From JACKIC01 sp964392305 (GTDB taxonomy: Bacteria > Planctomycetota > UBA1135 > UBA2386), in contig CAYMPV010000033.1 in NCBI GenBank assembly GCA_964392305.1, positions 1 to 64,000 on the forward strand: a stretch of 64,000 nucleotides of DNA. The letters run 5' to 3'. The position numbers and the translations under genes were made by a program. Shown in pieces: positions 53,464 to 61,737 of this stretch; positions within the stretch are counted from its first letter, which is position 1, and every line of letters starts with the position of its first letter. Under the pieces are notes generated by a model. It saw only the letters and a program-made list of their open reading frames with translations. It was not told the DNA's origin and searched no databases.

Positions 53464-54041
53464 CCGGCGATTCGCCCGACTCCGATCCTGGAACAATGCC
53501 CAACGACGACATGGACGTTGCCGACGCGGCCACCGCCGGCGCCGTGTTCAGCATGCAATGGACCTGGCGGCTGGCGCTCGTACTGCTGCTCGCAATCGGT
53601 GCGCTGGCGGCGATCACGGCCGGCCTCGAACTCTCCGGAGCGGTCGCGCGCGGCGCCATTCTCGGCCAGGCCGCAGACGCCGAACGATGGGTCGCTCTCG
53701 CCTTCGGCGTGCTGACGATGCCCGTCGCGATCACCGCGCTGCGGCACGCCAACCTGCGCATCGACGAGGTCGGCCTGCACCACCTCGGCTTCGGCCTGAT
53801 CTGTCGCACCCGCACGATCCGTTTCGCCGAGGTCCGTCGCTGGGGCCACGCGACCACCAGCAACCGCGGCCGCCGCGAGCCGCACCTGCTGTTCGAACTC
53901 GACGATGGCAGCGAACGCAGCGTCAAGCTGGCCATGTATCAGGGGCAAAGCCGCATCCTCGAAGAACTTCGGCAACGGCTCGGCGCACCGGCGGCAGTCT
54001 CGGCGACGATCGCCGGCGTGCGCTTCGATCAACCGGTCTGA
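53460..54041 (+). CDS. Two-segment membrane protein with a PH-like C-terminal domain
   Basis: The 193-residue product has hydrophobic segments at about 34-56 (WRLALVLLLAIGALAAITAG) and 77-94 (VALAFGVLTMPVAITAL), then a compact beta domain (LRIDEVGLHHLGFGLICRTR, TIRFAEVRRWGHATTSNRGR, LLFELDDGSERSVKLAMYQG) like bacterial PH domains. The start is a TTG at 53460 overlapping the TGA of the DUF1501 gene; an ATG at 53496 is the alternative. It is probably in the same operon. Function unknown. Confidence 0.75.
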   Translation: MTGDSPDSDPGTMPNDDMDVADAATAGAVFSMQWTWRLALVLLLAIGALAAITAGLELSGAVARGAILGQAADAERWVALAFGVLTMPVAITALRHANLRIDEVGLHHLGFGLICRTRTIRFAEVRRWGHATTSNRGRREPHLLFELDDGSERSVKLAMYQGQSRILEELRQRLGAPAAVSATIAGVRFDQPV

Positions 54042-54231
54042 CCCCTACGCGCAATCGCCCACCACGACTGCGCCCAACACGGGGTGGTCAACGCCGCCGA
54101 ACCGGCTACTGTGTCTGACGTGGTCGCGCGAGAAGCATGCTTCGCCGACCTGGAGTCCGACTCTTGCAGTTCCGTTCTTGGTCATGCCAAGGAGGTACGG
54201 ATTGACAGAAGTCCCACCGGACCGAAGTGAG

Positions 54232-54256
54232 CTCGCGGCGGTCTGACCGTCGCGAG
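54232..54256 (+). terminator. Hairpin terminator downstream of the membrane-protein gene
   Basis: An 11-bp stem with one G-U wobble (CTCGCGGCGGT/ACCGTCGCGAG) and a 3-nt loop, followed by TTCC. It begins about 190 bp past the stop of the gene at 53460. It could also terminate a short leader-like transcript. Confidence 0.55.
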
Positions 54257-54408
54257 TTCCAACCTACCCGGGCTCGCGCGCTGCTACCCGCACGATCGCT
54301 CGCGACGAAGTCCGTCGGAGAGACCGAGTCGAGAGCATCGCCAATGCTGACAGGCAGACCTGATGCACGCGCGAGCCTGCTTCATGTACGGAAGCAGCCG
54401 AGAAGACT

Positions 54409-54427
54409 GCGGCCGTCACGCGGCCGC
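54409..54427 (-). terminator. Hairpin terminator of the pilin-fold gene
   Basis: A 7-bp GC stem (GCGGCCG/CGGCCGC) with a 5-nt loop, 11 bp past the stop codon on the minus strand. A clean position for a terminator. Confidence 0.5.
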
Positions 54428-54438
54428 GAGTTGCGTCA

Positions 54439-55230
54439 TCAGAGGACCACCCATGTGTTGCCGTCGTGCCCGACAGTGTTGGCGGCAACGGGGTTCGCCA
54501 TGCCCGAGGAGTCCGACGCGGCGAACGCCGCGTCCCATTGCACCGCCCGAGCAGAGCCTTCGTAGCTACGCGCCGCCCCGTTGGTGGCGAGCACATCGCC
54601 GCATTGGTTGACGAAGAAGGCGCGTCGCCCGCTTTGCCCCGAGGACCGAGGCCACGCATAACAACACCAGAGCGTCTCCGCCTGCGGCGCGTCGACGCCG
54701 TTGTCGTCGCGGACATCGCCCCCGTCAGGGTCTTCAGCGACTGCCTTGCCCATCGCGTCGGGCAGGAACATCTGGAACACATATCCCGAGCGGTGGATCC
54801 GTGACCCGTTCAGCTCACCGAAGGTCTTCGACAGCACCGCGGGCGTGATCCTGGCCGAGCCGCCACGCACCGTCACCGCACCCGCGAGCTCGGCGAAGAA
54901 GCCGTACTCACCACTGCCGTTGCCGTTGACGTCGATGACGCCGCTCGCCTGACACTGCGACTGACCGCTGCTGATGTTCTTGAGCGTCGCGATCGCCGCG
55001 GACTCGTTGGCGTTGAGGTTCGCGCTGATGAAGTTGGGCACCGCGATCGCAGCTGCCGTGCCGAGCAAGGCCACCAACACACCGACGGTCACCAGCCGGC
55101 GACGCAACCTGCCTGGTCGAGGTGGCGGCGTCGCGCACTCAGGAGGAGGAGGAGGAGAAGGAAGAGGAGCAGGCGACGCAGGCGCCACCGCAAGAGCATC
55201 GAGAGGACCGTCGGTCTCGTTTTCGTTCAT
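54439..55230 (-). CDS. Membrane-anchored pilin-fold protein with a proline-rich cytosolic N-terminus
   Basis: The 263-residue product starts MNENETDGPLDALAVAPASP. Residues 20-40 are Pro-rich, then RLRRRLVTVGVLVALLGTAAAIAVP-type transmembrane helix (about 47-64) and FISANLNANESAAIATLKNI, which matches the start of the globular part of type IV pilin or pseudopilin domains (a-helix followed by NESAAIATLK). The C-terminal region has GYVFQMFLPDAMGK and GRRAFFVNQCGDVLATNG. No canonical G-FTLIE prepilin peptidase site precedes the helix. So it is a pilin-fold membrane protein that probably is not processed like a pilin. Confidence 0.8.
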   Translation of the reverse strand: MNENETDGPLDALAVAPASPAPLPSPPPPPECATPPPRPGRLRRRLVTVGVLVALLGTAAAIAVPNFISANLNANESAAIATLKNISSGQSQCQASGVIDVNGNGSGEYGFFAELAGAVTVRGGSARITPAVLSKTFGELNGSRIHRSGYVFQMFLPDAMGKAVAEDPDGGDVRDDNGVDAPQAETLWCCYAWPRSSGQSGRRAFFVNQCGDVLATNGAARSYEGSARAVQWDAAFAASDSSGMANPVAANTVGHDGNTWVVL

Positions 55231-55340
55231 GTCGACAAGATCGACAGTCGTTCCGCTCGCACCATCGCCGGCACGCGCGGCGCATGCCTTGTCATCGCCG
55301 ATGCCACGCGGATGAACGGGACTCAAGTGCCTGGCCCGCA

Positions 55341-56162
55341 TCACCCGGTCCGCTCGTCGACATCGGCCACCGCCTGCAGGAACCGCACGATCGCTTCGAC
55401 CTGTTCGTCGCTCACCTCCCTGCCGAGCTCGTGTCGCGCCATCAGCCGCACCACCTCACGCAGGTCACCGACCGAACCGTCGTGCAACCAAGGCCCCGTC
55501 TTCGCCGCCATCCTCAGCATCGGCGCCTTGAAGAAGAAGCGATCCTCTTCGCGACCGGTGGCCGCGTGCAGACCCGTGTCGGCAGTCGCGAACGGCAACG
55601 CGGCGCCGAGTTTGTGCCGCGAACGACCACCCAACGTACGACCCGCGTGGCATGCCGCGCATCCCACCTCGATGAACGTCGCGAGCCCATGCCGTTCGGG
55701 CGCGGACAGCGCTTCGTCATCACCCTCGACGTAACGATCCCAACGACCCCGCGTTCGCCAGCCGTCGAGGAAGGCCACGAGCGCGTCTGCAGCCTGTTGA
55801 TCCTCGACTCGACAACGATCACGCAGTTCGCGCGTCACCATCTGCTCGAGGTTGCTCTCCTCACCATCCCAGCCGAGCACCAACTGCCTCGACACGTCCA
55901 CCAGCGCCGGGGTGTTGCGCCCGTGTGACCGACCGTCCTGACCATGACCCTCGAGTCGATGACAGTCACTGCACGCCGCTTCACCGAGCCGCGTCACGAA
56001 CAGCTGCGCGCCGAGTTCTCGCTGCGCCTGCGTGCTCGCCGCAGCGGGGAAGGCGCGAGGATCGAGCTGGAACAAGGAGTCGACATGGTCGCGCGAAGGC
56101 CCGGGATCAGCACAACCGGCGAGGAGGCCGAACACGGCAGCGGGCAGGGCATGGCATCTCAT
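55341..56162 (-). CDS. Dihaem cytochrome c lipoprotein (cytochrome c peroxidase/MauG-like)
   Basis: The 273-residue product (start MRCHALPAAVFGLLAGC at 56162) has a lipobox with Cys17. Two CxxCH sites are at residues 64-68 (CSDCH) and 168-172 (CAACH), the layout of dihaem peroxidase-like proteins (di-haem CCP/MauG), with SRHKLGAALPF, FFFKAPMLRMAAKTGPWLHD and EQVEAIVRFLQAVAD near the C-terminus. It is shorter than typical MauG. It probably reduces peroxide or transfers electrons in the periplasm. It is divergent from the sulfatase and 110 bp upstream of the pilin-fold gene. Confidence 0.9.
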   Translation of the reverse strand: MRCHALPAAVFGLLAGCADPGPSRDHVDSLFQLDPRAFPAAASTQAQRELGAQLFVTRLGEAACSDCHRLEGHGQDGRSHGRNTPALVDVSRQLVLGWDGEESNLEQMVTRELRDRCRVEDQQAADALVAFLDGWRTRGRWDRYVEGDDEALSAPERHGLATFIEVGCAACHAGRTLGGRSRHKLGAALPFATADTGLHAATGREEDRFFFKAPMLRMAAKTGPWLHDGSVGDLREVVRLMARHELGREVSDEQVEAIVRFLQAVADVDERTG

Positions 56163-56280
56163 GCCGGCATTTCGACCCCGCGCCGAGGGTCCTGCAGCGC
56201 AAACGCCCCAAGGCGGGACTTGCCAGGCGAGTCCATCTCGACCCGCGATCGCGGCGCCGCATCGCGTTACCGTTCTCGCC

Positions 56281-57753
56281 ATGCTGCGCGCCTTCCTCCT
56301 CGGCATCTCCCTGCTCCTCGGCAACGGCGCGACGGTCGCGCAGCAAGCAGCGGACAAGCGCCCGCCCAACATCGTGTTCGTGATCGCCGACGACCTCGGC
56401 TACGGCGAACTCGGCTGCTTCGGCCAGACCAGGATCAAGACCCCGCGCCTCGACCAGCTCGCGGCCGAGGGCATGCGGCTGACGCGTTACTACTGCGGCT
56501 CGCCGGTGTGTGCACCATCGCGCTGCGTGCTGATGACCGGCAAACACCCCGGCCACGCCGCCGTGCGCGACAACAAGGAAGCACAGCCCGACGGGCAATG
56601 GCCGCTGCCCGCGAGCGAAACGACGCTCGGCGAGGTGATGCAGGCCGGCGGCTACGTGACCGGCGCGTTCGGCAAGTGGGGCCTGGGACCGTTCGGCTCG
56701 ACCGGCGACCCGCTGCATCGCGGCTTCAACCGCTTCTTCGGCTACAACTGCCAACGCCACGCGCACAGCTACTGGCCGTCGTTCCTCTACGAAAACGACG
56801 AGCGCATCCCCCTGGCCAACGACCCGCCCGTGCCCGGCGGCGGCAAGCTGAAGCCGGACGAGGATCCGAACGACCCCGTCAGCTACGCCCGCTTCGTCGG
56901 CAAGGACTACGCGCCCGATCGCATCCATGCCGCCGCCGTGGCGTTCGTGCGCGCCAACAAGGATCGGCCGTTCTTCCTCTACGTGCCGAACGTGATCCCG
57001 CACCTCGCCCTGCACATCCCCGCGGCCGAGACCAAGGCCTACGTCGGCGAGTGGGAGGAGAAGCCCTACACCGGCGGCAACGGTTACACGCCGCACCTCA
57101 CGCCGCGTGCGGCCTACGCGGCGATGATCACGCGGCTCGACCGCGAGGTCGGGGAACTGCTCGACCTGCTCGGCGAACTCGGCCTGCGCGAGAACACCAT
57201 CGTGGTGTTCACTTCCGACAACGGCGCGACCCACAGCCCCGTAGGCGGCACCGACGTCGACTTCTTCGACTCGTGCGGCGGTCTGCGCGGCCGCAAGGGT
57301 TCGATGTACGAAGGCGGCATCCGCGTGCCGGCGATCGTCAGCTGGCCGGGCGTCGTGCCCAAGGGCTCGGCCAGCGCCCGGCTGGTCGGCGCCGAGGACT
57401 GGATCGCGACCCTCACCGAACTGTGCGGCGCCAAGAACCCCATCGATGGCGACGGCGTCAGCTTCGCGACGACCCTGCGCGGCGAAGAACAGGCCGAGCG
57501 GCCGTTCCTCTACCGCGAGTTCGCGGGCTACGGCGGCTGGCAGGCGGTCTGGGTCGACAACCTCAAGCTGGTGCGCAAGAACCTGCAGAAGGCGAAGTTT
57601 GCCACCGAGCTCTACGACCTCGCCGCGGACCCGGCCGAAGCCCACGACCTCAGCGCCGCCCAGCCCAAGGCCGTCGAGAAGCTGCTCTCGATCATGAACC
57701 GCGAGCACGTGCCCAGTGCGACGTTCCCGCTGAAGGCGATCGACGGCGACTGA
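56281..57753 (+). CDS. Exported sulfatase (formylglycine-dependent, type I)
   Basis: The 490-residue product has a signal peptide (MLRAFLLGISLLLGNGATVA) and the sulfatase fold: NIVFVIADDLGYGELGC with the metal-binding Asp37 and Asp38, CAPSR at 77-81 (the CxPSR motif whose Cys is converted to formylglycine), GYVTGAFGKWGLGP and VVFTSDNGATHSPVGG. It hydrolyses sulfate esters, most likely of algal or animal glycans, in the periplasm. No formylglycine-generating enzyme gene is in the window. A start at 56032 is possible but its upstream part lacks sense. Confidence 0.96.
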   Translation: MLRAFLLGISLLLGNGATVAQQAADKRPPNIVFVIADDLGYGELGCFGQTRIKTPRLDQLAAEGMRLTRYYCGSPVCAPSRCVLMTGKHPGHAAVRDNKEAQPDGQWPLPASETTLGEVMQAGGYVTGAFGKWGLGPFGSTGDPLHRGFNRFFGYNCQRHAHSYWPSFLYENDERIPLANDPPVPGGGKLKPDEDPNDPVSYARFVGKDYAPDRIHAAAVAFVRANKDRPFFLYVPNVIPHLALHIPAAETKAYVGEWEEKPYTGGNGYTPHLTPRAAYAAMITRLDREVGELLDLLGELGLRENTIVVFTSDNGATHSPVGGTDVDFFDSCGGLRGRKGSMYEGGIRVPAIVSWPGVVPKGSASARLVGAEDWIATLTELCGAKNPIDGDGVSFATTLRGEEQAERPFLYREFAGYGGWQAVWVDNLKLVRKNLQKAKFATELYDLAADPAEAHDLSAAQPKAVEKLLSIMNREHVPSATFPLKAIDGD

Positions 57754-57843
57754 CGGTCGATCGGCAATCCGTTCATTCTGCTGCATCCGATCCGTCGTCG
57801 GCGGCATGAGTAGCATGCACGCGCCGCCCGGCGACCGGCCGAC

Positions 57844-60324
57844 ATGACCGATCACGACCTCGACCACGAACTGCAGCGACACGCGCTGGCCCTGCGCGGC
57901 ATCGCGCGCGACCTGCTGCGCGACACGCACGCCGCCGAGGACGTCAGTCAGCAGGCCCTGATGCAGGCCGCGGCGCAGCGCGACCTGCAACCCGGCCCGC
58001 TCGGCGGCTGGCTCTATCGCACCGTCGTCAACTTCGCGCATCAGTGGCGCCGCCGCGAGAATCGCCACGCCGCCCGGCTCACGAAGCTGCCCGAGCCCCC
58101 ACCCGTCGAGGCGACCCTCGACCGGCTGAGCCGCGCCGAGACCCTGCAGGCCGTCACCCAGGCAGTGCTGGCGCTCGAGGAGCCGTACCAGACGACGATC
58201 CTGCAGCGCTACTTCGAAGACCTGCCGCCGCGCGTGATCGCGGTGCGCAGCGGCTGCAGCCTGGCCACGGTCAAGAGCCGGCTCGCGCGCGGCATGGCGC
58301 TGCTGCGCGCGCAGCTGGACCGCGAGTGCCGCGGCGACCGCGAACGCTGGCGCCTTGCGCTGGCCGGAACCTTCGGGCTGCCCACGGCTGCGGCCGCAGC
58401 GGCAGCCGGCATCACCATCTCGACCGGACTCTGGATCATGGGAACCACCACCAAGACTCTCGCCGCCGCCGGGCTCCTCTTCGCCGGCGGCCTGCTCGTC
58501 TACACGTTCGGCAAGGACCCGGCGCCGCCTGGCGATCCGGCCAGGGCCGCGGAAACCACCGGCACGGCGAGCGCGGCCACCGGCGCCACCGAGAACAAGA
58601 CCTCGACGGCCGTGCGCGAGGCGGCCGTCGACGCCTCGGACACCGCCACGGACTGGCTGCTGCATCCCTACCTGCTCGAACTCTCCGTGCGTGTCGTCGA
58701 TCCGCTCGGCCTGCCGGTCTCGGGGCGCTCGGTGCGCCTCGCACCGCCGGGCTGCACGCTCGACGACATCGGCAGCCGGACGGATGAGAACGGGGTCGTG
58801 GTGCTGCAGTGGCCCTCGCGACTACCCACAGGCGAGGTGGTCCTCGCGGACCCCGTCGGGCTCATGCATCGCCTCACGCTGCAGCACGGCGTACAGCGCT
58901 CGATCACCGTGGGCGCCAAGAACCCGTCGCGCGCCAACCAGGCGATCCAGTTCTCCTACCGGATCTCCGGCGGTTCGGTCGCCAACGGCAGGGGCCTCGT
59001 CCTCAGCGAGATCCCGGTTCTGACGAACTTCTTCCGGAGCGACAAGGGCGAAGAGTCGCAGCACGGCATGCACCCCTATGCGGTGTTCGCCAGCGCCGCC
59101 GCCCACGCGATCCAGCGCCAGACCGAGACCGCACAGAATCAGTCGTTCGACATCACGTTCGAGAGCAGCTCGTTGTCGCTGGTCGCAAGCTCGTTGTCGC
59201 TGGACGCAAACGGCAAGGACAAGCAAGAAGAACCGCCCGCGGTCGGCATTGCCGGCACCGTCTACGGCGAAGACGGCGCCGCCGCGAAGGGCGTGTCCGT
59301 CGCGCTGCTCGGCAGCGGCCCGCGCGCCCTGCAGGTCGTCACCACCGACGACAACGGCCAGTTCCGGTTCGACAAGCTGATGCCGGGCGAGTTCACGGTG
59401 CGCGCAGGCGGCGACGCCGAAGGGCTGGGCACGAGCCCGGCGATCGCCACGACCGGCGTGACCCCGGTGACCGTCAACCTGCGCCGCGAGACGTTCATCA
59501 GGGGCCGCGCCCAGACCGCGGCGGGCGCGCCGCTGCCCAAGGCGCGCATCCAGTGGATCGCCGAAGACGGCACGTGGTGGGACGCGACCGAAGCCGGCGA
59601 CGACGGCGCGTTCGTGCTCGCCAACCTGCCGAACGCGCGCGGGACCGTGCTGCTGCTGCCGCCTGACAAGGACCGCCAGCTGCCGGTCGTCGCGATCGAG
59701 AACGTGCTCACCAACACCGGCGACCTCGTGCTCCAGTACGACCCCGAGCGCACCGGCAAACTGCGCTTCGAACTGATGCCGCCCGACGGCACCGACCTCG
59801 GCAGCATCGGCGTGCGCCTGTGGAACGACGCGCTCGGCCTCGGCGTCAACGTGTCCCGCCCCGAACCCGGCAAGCCGTGGGTGGCCGACGGGCTGGTCAG
59901 TGGCTGGTACCGCGTCGACGTGTTCGTGCCCGGCTGCGGCTGGATCGACCTCGGCAAACACTGGCTCGACCACAACGCCGACTGCGATCTCGGCCTGGTC
60001 ACGCCGCCGGGGCCATGCCTCGTCGAGGTGCGTTCTCCGGCCGGCCTCATCGCGGCACCTCCCGTACAACCCGCCGACGACAACCTCCCGCCGCCCCCGC
60101 CGGGGGCCGAGGCCGAAGGACCGCCCGCGACCGACCTCGAGCTGTATGCAATTCGCCCGGACGTCGACCTGCGCCTGCGCGTCGGACGGCTCTCCCACGA
60201 CTGCGATCTGCACCTGCCCGCGGGAGACTATGTGCTGGCGCGGCGCGACAAGATCGGCGTGGCGCACTTCCATCGCTTCACGGCGCGAACCGGCGAGACC
60301 ACCACGATCGCCCTGCCGGAGTGA
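57844..60324 (+). CDS. ECF-type sigma factor fused to a membrane-spanning segment and carboxypeptidase-regulatory-like domains
   Basis: The 826-residue product has sigma region 2 (HAAEDVSQQALMQAAAQRDL, WLYRTVVNFAHQWRRRENRH) at about 10-75 and region 4 (LEEPYQTTILQRYFEDLPPR, VRSGCSLATVKSRLARGMAL) at about 100-160. Hydrophobic segments at 178-199 and 205-223 follow (GLPTAAAAAAAGITISTGLW, LAAAGLLFAGGLLVYTFG), then a linker and an extracellular-type beta-rich tail with CarboxypepD_reg-like folds near residues 470-560 (GIAGTVYGEDGAAAKGVSVA). No anti-sigma gene is next to it. Predicted topology puts the sigma part inside and the tail outside. The fusion could let an outside ligand control the sigma domain directly. 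Sigma activity itself is inferred from motifs. Confidence 0.9.
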   Translation: MTDHDLDHELQRHALALRGIARDLLRDTHAAEDVSQQALMQAAAQRDLQPGPLGGWLYRTVVNFAHQWRRRENRHAARLTKLPEPPPVEATLDRLSRAETLQAVTQAVLALEEPYQTTILQRYFEDLPPRVIAVRSGCSLATVKSRLARGMALLRAQLDRECRGDRERWRLALAGTFGLPTAAAAAAAGITISTGLWIMGTTTKTLAAAGLLFAGGLLVYTFGKDPAPPGDPARAAETTGTASAATGATENKTSTAVREAAVDASDTATDWLLHPYLLELSVRVVDPLGLPVSGRSVRLAPPGCTLDDIGSRTDENGVVVLQWPSRLPTGEVVLADPVGLMHRLTLQHGVQRSITVGAKNPSRANQAIQFSYRISGGSVANGRGLVLSEIPVLTNFFRSDKGEESQHGMHPYAVFASAAAHAIQRQTETAQNQSFDITFESSSLSLVASSLSLDANGKDKQEEPPAVGIAGTVYGEDGAAAKGVSVALLGSGPRALQVVTTDDNGQFRFDKLMPGEFTVRAGGDAEGLGTSPAIATTGVTPVTVNLRRETFIRGRAQTAAGAPLPKARIQWIAEDGTWWDATEAGDDGAFVLANLPNARGTVLLLPPDKDRQLPVVAIENVLTNTGDLVLQYDPERTGKLRFELMPPDGTDLGSIGVRLWNDALGLGVNVSRPEPGKPWVADGLVSGWYRVDVFVPGCGWIDLGKHWLDHNADCDLGLVTPPGPCLVEVRSPAGLIAAPPVQPADDNLPPPPPGAEAEGPPATDLELYAIRPDVDLRLRVGRLSHDCDLHLPAGDYVLARRDKIGVAHFHRFTARTGETTTIALPE
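59167..59208 (+). repeat. 21-bp tandem repeat (two copies) inside the sigma-fusion gene
   Basis: AGCTCGTTGTCGCTGG plus five more bases occurs twice in tandem with one mismatch, giving SSLSLVA followed by SSLSLDA. It is a small in-frame duplication in the extracellular tail. Confidence 0.8.
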
Positions 60325-60350
60325 AGCCGAGCGTTGCGACCGGCGCCGGC

Positions 60351-60746
60351 ATGACCCATGCTGGCGCCGCCGTGAAGACCAAGACCGCCCGCAACGTCCT
60401 CGGCACCGACCTCGTCGAGTGCAGCAGCAAACCCCTGACCGGCTTCTTCCGCGACGGCTGCTGCAACACCTCGGCCGACGACCACGGCGTGCACACCGTC
60501 TGCGCCGAGATGACCGCGGACTTCCTGCAGTTCAGCAAGAACGCCGGCAACGACCTGTCGACGCCGCGCCCCGAGTTCGCGTTCCCGGGCTTGCGGCCCG
60601 GCGACCACTGGTGTCTGTGTGCGGCGCGCTGGGTCGAGGCGCACGAAGCCGACAAGGCGCCGCGTGTGGTGCTCGAAGCGACGCACGAACGCACGCTCGA
60701 GCTGGTGCCGCTGGCGGTGCTCAAGCGCTACGCGGTGCCTGGCTAG
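60351..60746 (+). CDS. DUF2237-family protein
   Basis: The 131-residue protein contains the DUF2237 pattern: NVLGTDLVECSSKPLTGFFR, then DGCCNTSADDHGVHTVCAEM, TADFLQFSKNAGNDLSTPRP and PGLRPGDHWCLCAARW. The cysteines (GCCN, VCAEM, WCLCA) probably form a metal-binding or disulfide site. The function is unknown; the family is widespread in bacteria. The start at 60351 was chosen, with a GTG at 60372 as alternative. It directly follows the sigma-fusion gene by 26 bp. Confidence 0.88.
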   Translation: MTHAGAAVKTKTARNVLGTDLVECSSKPLTGFFRDGCCNTSADDHGVHTVCAEMTADFLQFSKNAGNDLSTPRPEFAFPGLRPGDHWCLCAARWVEAHEADKAPRVVLEATHERTLELVPLAVLKRYAVPG

Positions 60747-60812
60747 TTGCCTGATGCAGACCTGGTTGGCAGACCGTTCTGCGGCCGTGCACGGATCTGG
60801 GTAGGTCACTTC

Positions 60813-60838
60813 TCTAGGTAGATCATCTAGGTAGATCA
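60813..60838. repeat. Tandem 13-bp repeat upstream of the RAYT transposase
   Basis: TCTAGGTAGATCA occurs twice in tandem. A degenerate third version (GGTAGGTCACTTCT) precedes it. This is about 150 bp upstream of the transposase ATG. Confidence 0.75.
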
Positions 60839-60887
60839 CTTCGGAGGTCCGGAAAAAGGGAGCCGATCCGGCACTCTGTTGCGCCGC

Positions 60888-60899
60888 GCGACCGGTCGC
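60888..60899. repeat. 12-bp perfect palindrome upstream of the RAYT transposase
   Basis: GCGACCGGTCGC is its own reverse complement, in a GC-rich context. REP-type palindromes often flank RAYT genes, so this is a candidate end, though short palindromes are frequent at this GC content. Confidence 0.4.
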
Positions 60900-60986
60900 C
60901 GCGCAGGGTGCGAGCTCGACGAAGGCCGGGATTTCAAGATTCTGATCGACACCTGAGTCGCGCAGTCATATATCTGCGCAATCAAC

Positions 60987-61724
60987 ATGGCGACGGCCTC
61001 CAAGACTACCGGCAAACGCACCGCCCCATCGCTGCCGTTCCGCCCCAGCCACGGCGGAGCCCGTCCTGGCGCAGGTCGCAAGCCGAAGATCAGCGGCCAA
61101 CCGGGCGTCGATCACCGCGAGCGCGCAGCGCTCGCGTCGCGCTTTCCGGTGCACGTCACGCTCAAGCTGCGCACCGGCCTGCCCCGCCTGCGTAGCAAAC
61201 CCGCCTACGAGGCCCTGCGCGCAGCGTTCGCCGCCGGCTGTGCCCGCAACCTGAGCGGCACGTTCCGGCTGTGCCACTACGCGGTCCTGAACGACCACCT
61301 GCACCTGATCTGCGAGGCCGAGAGCCGCACCGCGCTGAGCCGCGGGCTGCAGGGCCTGCTGATCCGCATCGCCAAGGCGCTCAACAAGCTGTGGTCACGA
61401 CGCGGCAGCGTGTTCGCCGATCGTTACCACGACCACATCCTGAAGTCGCCGCGCGAGGTGCGCAACGCGCTGCGTTACGTATTCGGCCGAGGATCTTGGG
61501 CAGAGGGCAAGAAGCACGCGGCCGAGGGCCGCGAGATCAGCGTGCCGCAGGCGATCGACACGTTCACGTCGGCGCCGTGGTTCGACGGCTTTCGCGAACG
61601 CATCACGGTCAAGGGCATCGAGGCCATCGTGCGGCCGGTGACCGAGGCGCGCACCTGGATGCTCACGCAAGGCTGGCTGCGGCACGGGCGGCTCAGCGTG
61701 CACGAGGTGCCGGCAACCGCGTGA
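60987..61724 (+). CDS. REP-associated tyrosine transposase (Y1_Tnp / RAYT, IS200-like)
   Basis: The 245-residue protein has a RPGAGRKPK-type N-terminus and the Y1 transposase core: HLH at residues 104-106 (LNDHLHLICEAES) is the HUH metal-binding motif, and Tyr147 in FADRYHDHILKSP is the nucleophile. Helical segments between them (LSRGLQGLLIRIAKALNKLW) match RAYTs. RAYTs mobilise or process REP sequences and are usually single-copy and domesticated. A tandem repeat and a palindrome lie upstream. It ends 14 bp before the convergent pyrK gene. Confidence 0.92.
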   Translation: MATASKTTGKRTAPSLPFRPSHGGARPGAGRKPKISGQPGVDHRERAALASRFPVHVTLKLRTGLPRLRSKPAYEALRAAFAAGCARNLSGTFRLCHYAVLNDHLHLICEAESRTALSRGLQGLLIRIAKALNKLWSRRGSVFADRYHDHILKSPREVRNALRYVFGRGSWAEGKKHAAEGREISVPQAIDTFTSAPWFDGFRERITVKGIEAIVRPVTEARTWMLTQGWLRHGRLSVHEVPATA

Positions 61725-61737
61725 ATCAGACCACCAG

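Larger units (their letters stand above)
54042..54438. other. Intergenic region between convergent genes
   Basis: About 397 bp with no supported large gene. It holds the two hairpins at 54232 and 54409, and an AAGGAGGT (about 54188-54195) before a 14-codon ORF (TTG at 54202) that ends inside the first hairpin. Nothing else was seen. Confidence 0.5.

Noticed and set aside
56107..58665. An 852-codon minus-strand frame opposite the sulfatase and sigma-fusion genes
   Set aside because: Antisense shadow; both plus-strand genes have diagnostic motifs.
60987..61724. An intact insertion sequence with terminal inverted repeats around the transposase
   Set aside because: RAYT-type proteins lack classical terminal repeats, and no matching ends or target duplication were seen beyond the upstream motifs reported.
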